NCBI GenBank assembly: GCA_002316295.1
Contig: DCDF01000278.1
Coordinates: 1-6,019, forward strand
Direction of reading: 5' to 3'
From: Syntrophaceae bacterium UBA1062
GTDB lineage: Bacteria > Desulfobacterota > Desulfomonilia > UBA1062
DNA: 6,019 nucleotides
The notes under the pieces are model-generated. The model was not told the origin of the DNA and ran no database searches. It saw nothing but the letters and a program-made list of their open reading frames with translations. Below, piece by piece: positions 5,158 to 6,019 of the stretch (the first letter of the stretch is position 1; each line of letters begins with the position of its first letter). The position numbers were made by a program, and so were the translations under genes.

Positions 5158-5513
5158 GGGGGCGTAATGGGTTCGACGGGGGCAGTTGAGGTATAAGGAG
5201 CATGCCGAGGTCTGTCGCCTCGTAAAACAGGCAGAAAACCAATAAGTGCCGACGATTATTCTTACGCACTGGCTGCTTAAGCGGCCACGTCCTGCTGGGA
5301 CCTGCTCATCGGCCCCATGCACGGGCGTCAAACAAGGATGAGCAAACCCGGCGGCTTTGGCCCCTTGGGCCGACGGGGAACTGAAAGGGGACGGGATACG
5401 GAAGGCCTGTCTGCGGGCCGACCATATCTGGGTTGAAAATACACAGACTATGCATGTAGACGCCTTGTGCTGAAGGCCTTCGGACGGGGGTTCGATTCCC
5501 CCCGCCTCCACCA
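5158..5513 (+). ncRNA. ssrA: tmRNA (transfer-messenger RNA)
   Basis: This is a complete one-piece tmRNA of 356 nt, with the encoded CCA tail. It rescues stalled ribosomes with SmpB and adds a degradation tag to the nascent peptide. The acceptor stem pairs GGGGGCG (5158-5164) with CGCCTCC (5503-5509), including one G-U pair, followed by ACCA (5510-5513). The T arm is GGGGG (5486-5490), loop TTCGATT, CCCCC (5498-5502). The 5' segment G-G-G-T-T-C-G-A-C (5170-5178) is the usual tmRNA signature. A first pseudoknot is suggested by CGAGG/CCTCG (starting near 5209) with CTGT pairing to ACAG near 5226. Further stem-rich sequence after the tag, from 5281 to about 5425, would hold the other pseudoknots. 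Transcription starts from its own promoter overlapping the gmhA end. Antisense open frames here are artefacts. Confidence 0.97.
5248..5280 (+). other. tmRNA tag reading frame, ADDYSYALAA
   Basis: After the upstream A-A-T-A-A-G-T context, the resume codon is read as GCC (5248-5250), and the frame runs ten codons to TAA (5278-5280), giving A-D-D-Y-S-Y-A-L-A-A. The A-L-A-A end is the standard ClpXP-type degron, and the acidic/Tyr middle resembles other proteobacterial tags. The exact resume codon is inferred from this context and the tag ending. Confidence 0.88.
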
Positions 5514-5536
5514 AAAATCAAGTTTGACAGTCAGAG

Positions 5537-5576
5537 AAAAGCCCTGACCGCGAATCGGTTGCGGCTTTTTCGTTTT
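5537..5576 (+). terminator. Rho-independent terminator of ssrA
   Basis: AAAAGCC (5537-5543) pairs with GGCTTTT (5563-5569), with an inner ACCG/CGGT stem (5547-5550 and 5556-5559) separated by a small symmetric internal loop (CTG/TGC), then a T-rich tail through 5576. It begins 24 nt after the tmRNA CCA end. The mirror strand also reads AAAAGCC...GGCTTTT, so it may stop transcripts coming from the minus-strand DUF1622 gene too. Confidence 0.8.
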
Positions 5577-5598
5577 ATTGGAGAAAATCGGGGTTTCA

Positions 5599-5654
5599 GC
5601 GAGCGAAGAATTCGGCGGGAAAAGTGGCGGGATACCTGCATCTGCGAGCGAAGA
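5599..5654. repeat. 11-nt direct repeat GCGAGCGAAGA, two copies
   Basis: The 11-mer is found at 5599-5609 and 5644-5654, 45 nt apart start to start, in the short non-coding gap between the ssrA terminator and the DUF1622 gene. The rest of this gap (5577-5720) shows no gene. Function is unknown, and two copies of an 11-mer in GC-rich sequence could be chance or a small local duplication. Confidence 0.45.
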
Positions 5655-5720
5655 GGCGCTTGGGGCGAGGCTTGCACGCCAGCCGGTGCAGCCTGTGTAC
5701 GGCTCGATATTCATGCCGTC

Positions 5721-6019
5721 CTACAACCGGCTCTTTACGTGTTCATTCTCGTAGTCTTTCATCTCGCGCACCAGGAAGAAGTTGAGAAACGTCCGGATGC
5801 CGGCGATGGCCCCGAGCTTGCCGATTTGATCCCAGCTCGGCGAGACCGCTGTCCCGAGGATATCTGCAGCGAGCTGGAATTCGAGGGCCAGGACGAGGTA
5901 GCGCGCGAAGTAGTGGCGGACATTCAGGAATCTGTCCAGCTGCGGCGTCTCGCGATAACGGATGAGGCGGATAAATGAGACAGTCACCCCTGTCGCAATG
6001 ATGAGGGCGGCTATCGCCT
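5721..6019 (-). CDS. DUF1622 family integral membrane protein, 5' end missing
   Basis: The visible part is 98 residues plus the TAG stop at 5723-5721. The frame stays open to the window edge, so the GTG at 5987 is probably an internal codon and the true start lies beyond 6019. Three hydrophobic segments are visible: A-A-L-I-I-A-T-G-V-T-V (ending near R-L-I-R), Y-F-A-R-Y-L-V-L-A-L-E-F with A-A-D-I-L, and L-G-A-I-A-G-I-R-T-F-L-N. The pattern R-Y-L-x-L-A-L-E-F-x-x-A-A-D-I and the conserved I-R-T-F-L-N are typical of DUF1622, a small inner-membrane family of about 110-130 aa with no known function. It converges on ssrA and may share its terminator. Confidence 0.85.
   Translation of the reverse strand, partial: AIAALIIATGVTVSFIRLIRYRETPQLDRFLNVRHYFARYLVLALEFQLAADILGTAVSPSWDQIGKLGAIAGIRTFLNFFLVREMKDYENEHVKSRL

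Noticed and set aside
5599..5654. The 11-nt direct repeat as the start of a CRISPR or iteron array.
   Set aside because: There are only two copies, too short and with a single spacer. No cas or replication gene is nearby.
5059..5714. Three overlapping minus-strand open frames over the 3' end of ssrA, with phrases such as G-G-I-E-P-P-S, G-G-N-R-T-P-V and R-G-E-S-N-P-R-P.
   Set aside because: These are classic false proteins from reading the antisense strand of tmRNA/tRNA 3' ends (TGGTGGAGGCGGGGGG...). They overlap a certain tmRNA and have no ribosome site.
5486..5720. ssrA as an integration site for a genomic island.
   Set aside because: The tmRNA 3' end is a common target for tyrosine recombinases, but no second copy of its end sequence and no integrase gene is in this window. 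The short gap to the DUF1622 gene looks ordinary.

Overview
The window comes from a Gram-negative bacterium, because it carries two outer-membrane/LPS genes: the 3' end of lptD and a complete gmhA. PATAN (DUF4388), Roadblock and HAMP proteins next to LPS genes, together with moderately GC-rich codon use, suggest a deltaproteobacterial (Desulfobacterota-like) chromosome. That placement is inference from gene content; no taxonomic marker was compared. No insertion sequence, CRISPR array or phage gene was seen.

Layout. (1) Positions 1-857, plus strand: the end of lptD, overlapping by ATGA an HD-domain phosphohydrolase gene. (2) Positions 804-3766, minus strand: a tight four-gene operon. Read 5' to 3' it encodes a small Roadblock/MglB-like protein, a PATAN-winged-helix-C-terminal-domain protein, a two-TM HAMP receptor with no output domain, and a REC-PATAN-Roadblock response regulator. 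Its last gene overlaps the HD gene tail to tail by 54 nt. (3) Positions 3767-3902: a divergent promoter region. (4) Positions 3903-4175, plus strand: a Phe-rich 90-residue protein that I do not recognise. (5) Positions 4176-4555: non-coding sequence with hairpins. (6) Positions 4556-5122: gmhA, whose stop codon overlaps the -35 element of the ssrA promoter. (7) Positions 5158-5513: complete ssrA (tmRNA), inferred tag ADDYSYALAA, followed by a rho-independent terminator. (8) Positions 5721-6019, minus strand: a DUF1622 membrane protein, cut by the window edge.

How the genes may work together. LptD inserts LPS into the outer membrane, and GmhA makes the heptose precursor of the LPS inner core. 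The most interesting part is the four-gene operon. It has a sensor-like membrane protein, an intact phospho-acceptor receiver domain, two PATAN domains and two Roadblock-type domains. It has no kinase, no Ras-like GTPase, no DNA-binding response-regulator output and no cyclase or methyl-acceptor domain. It looks like a self-contained adaptor/polarity-type signalling module whose kinase and GTPase partners lie elsewhere. The divergent Phe-rich small protein may belong to it.
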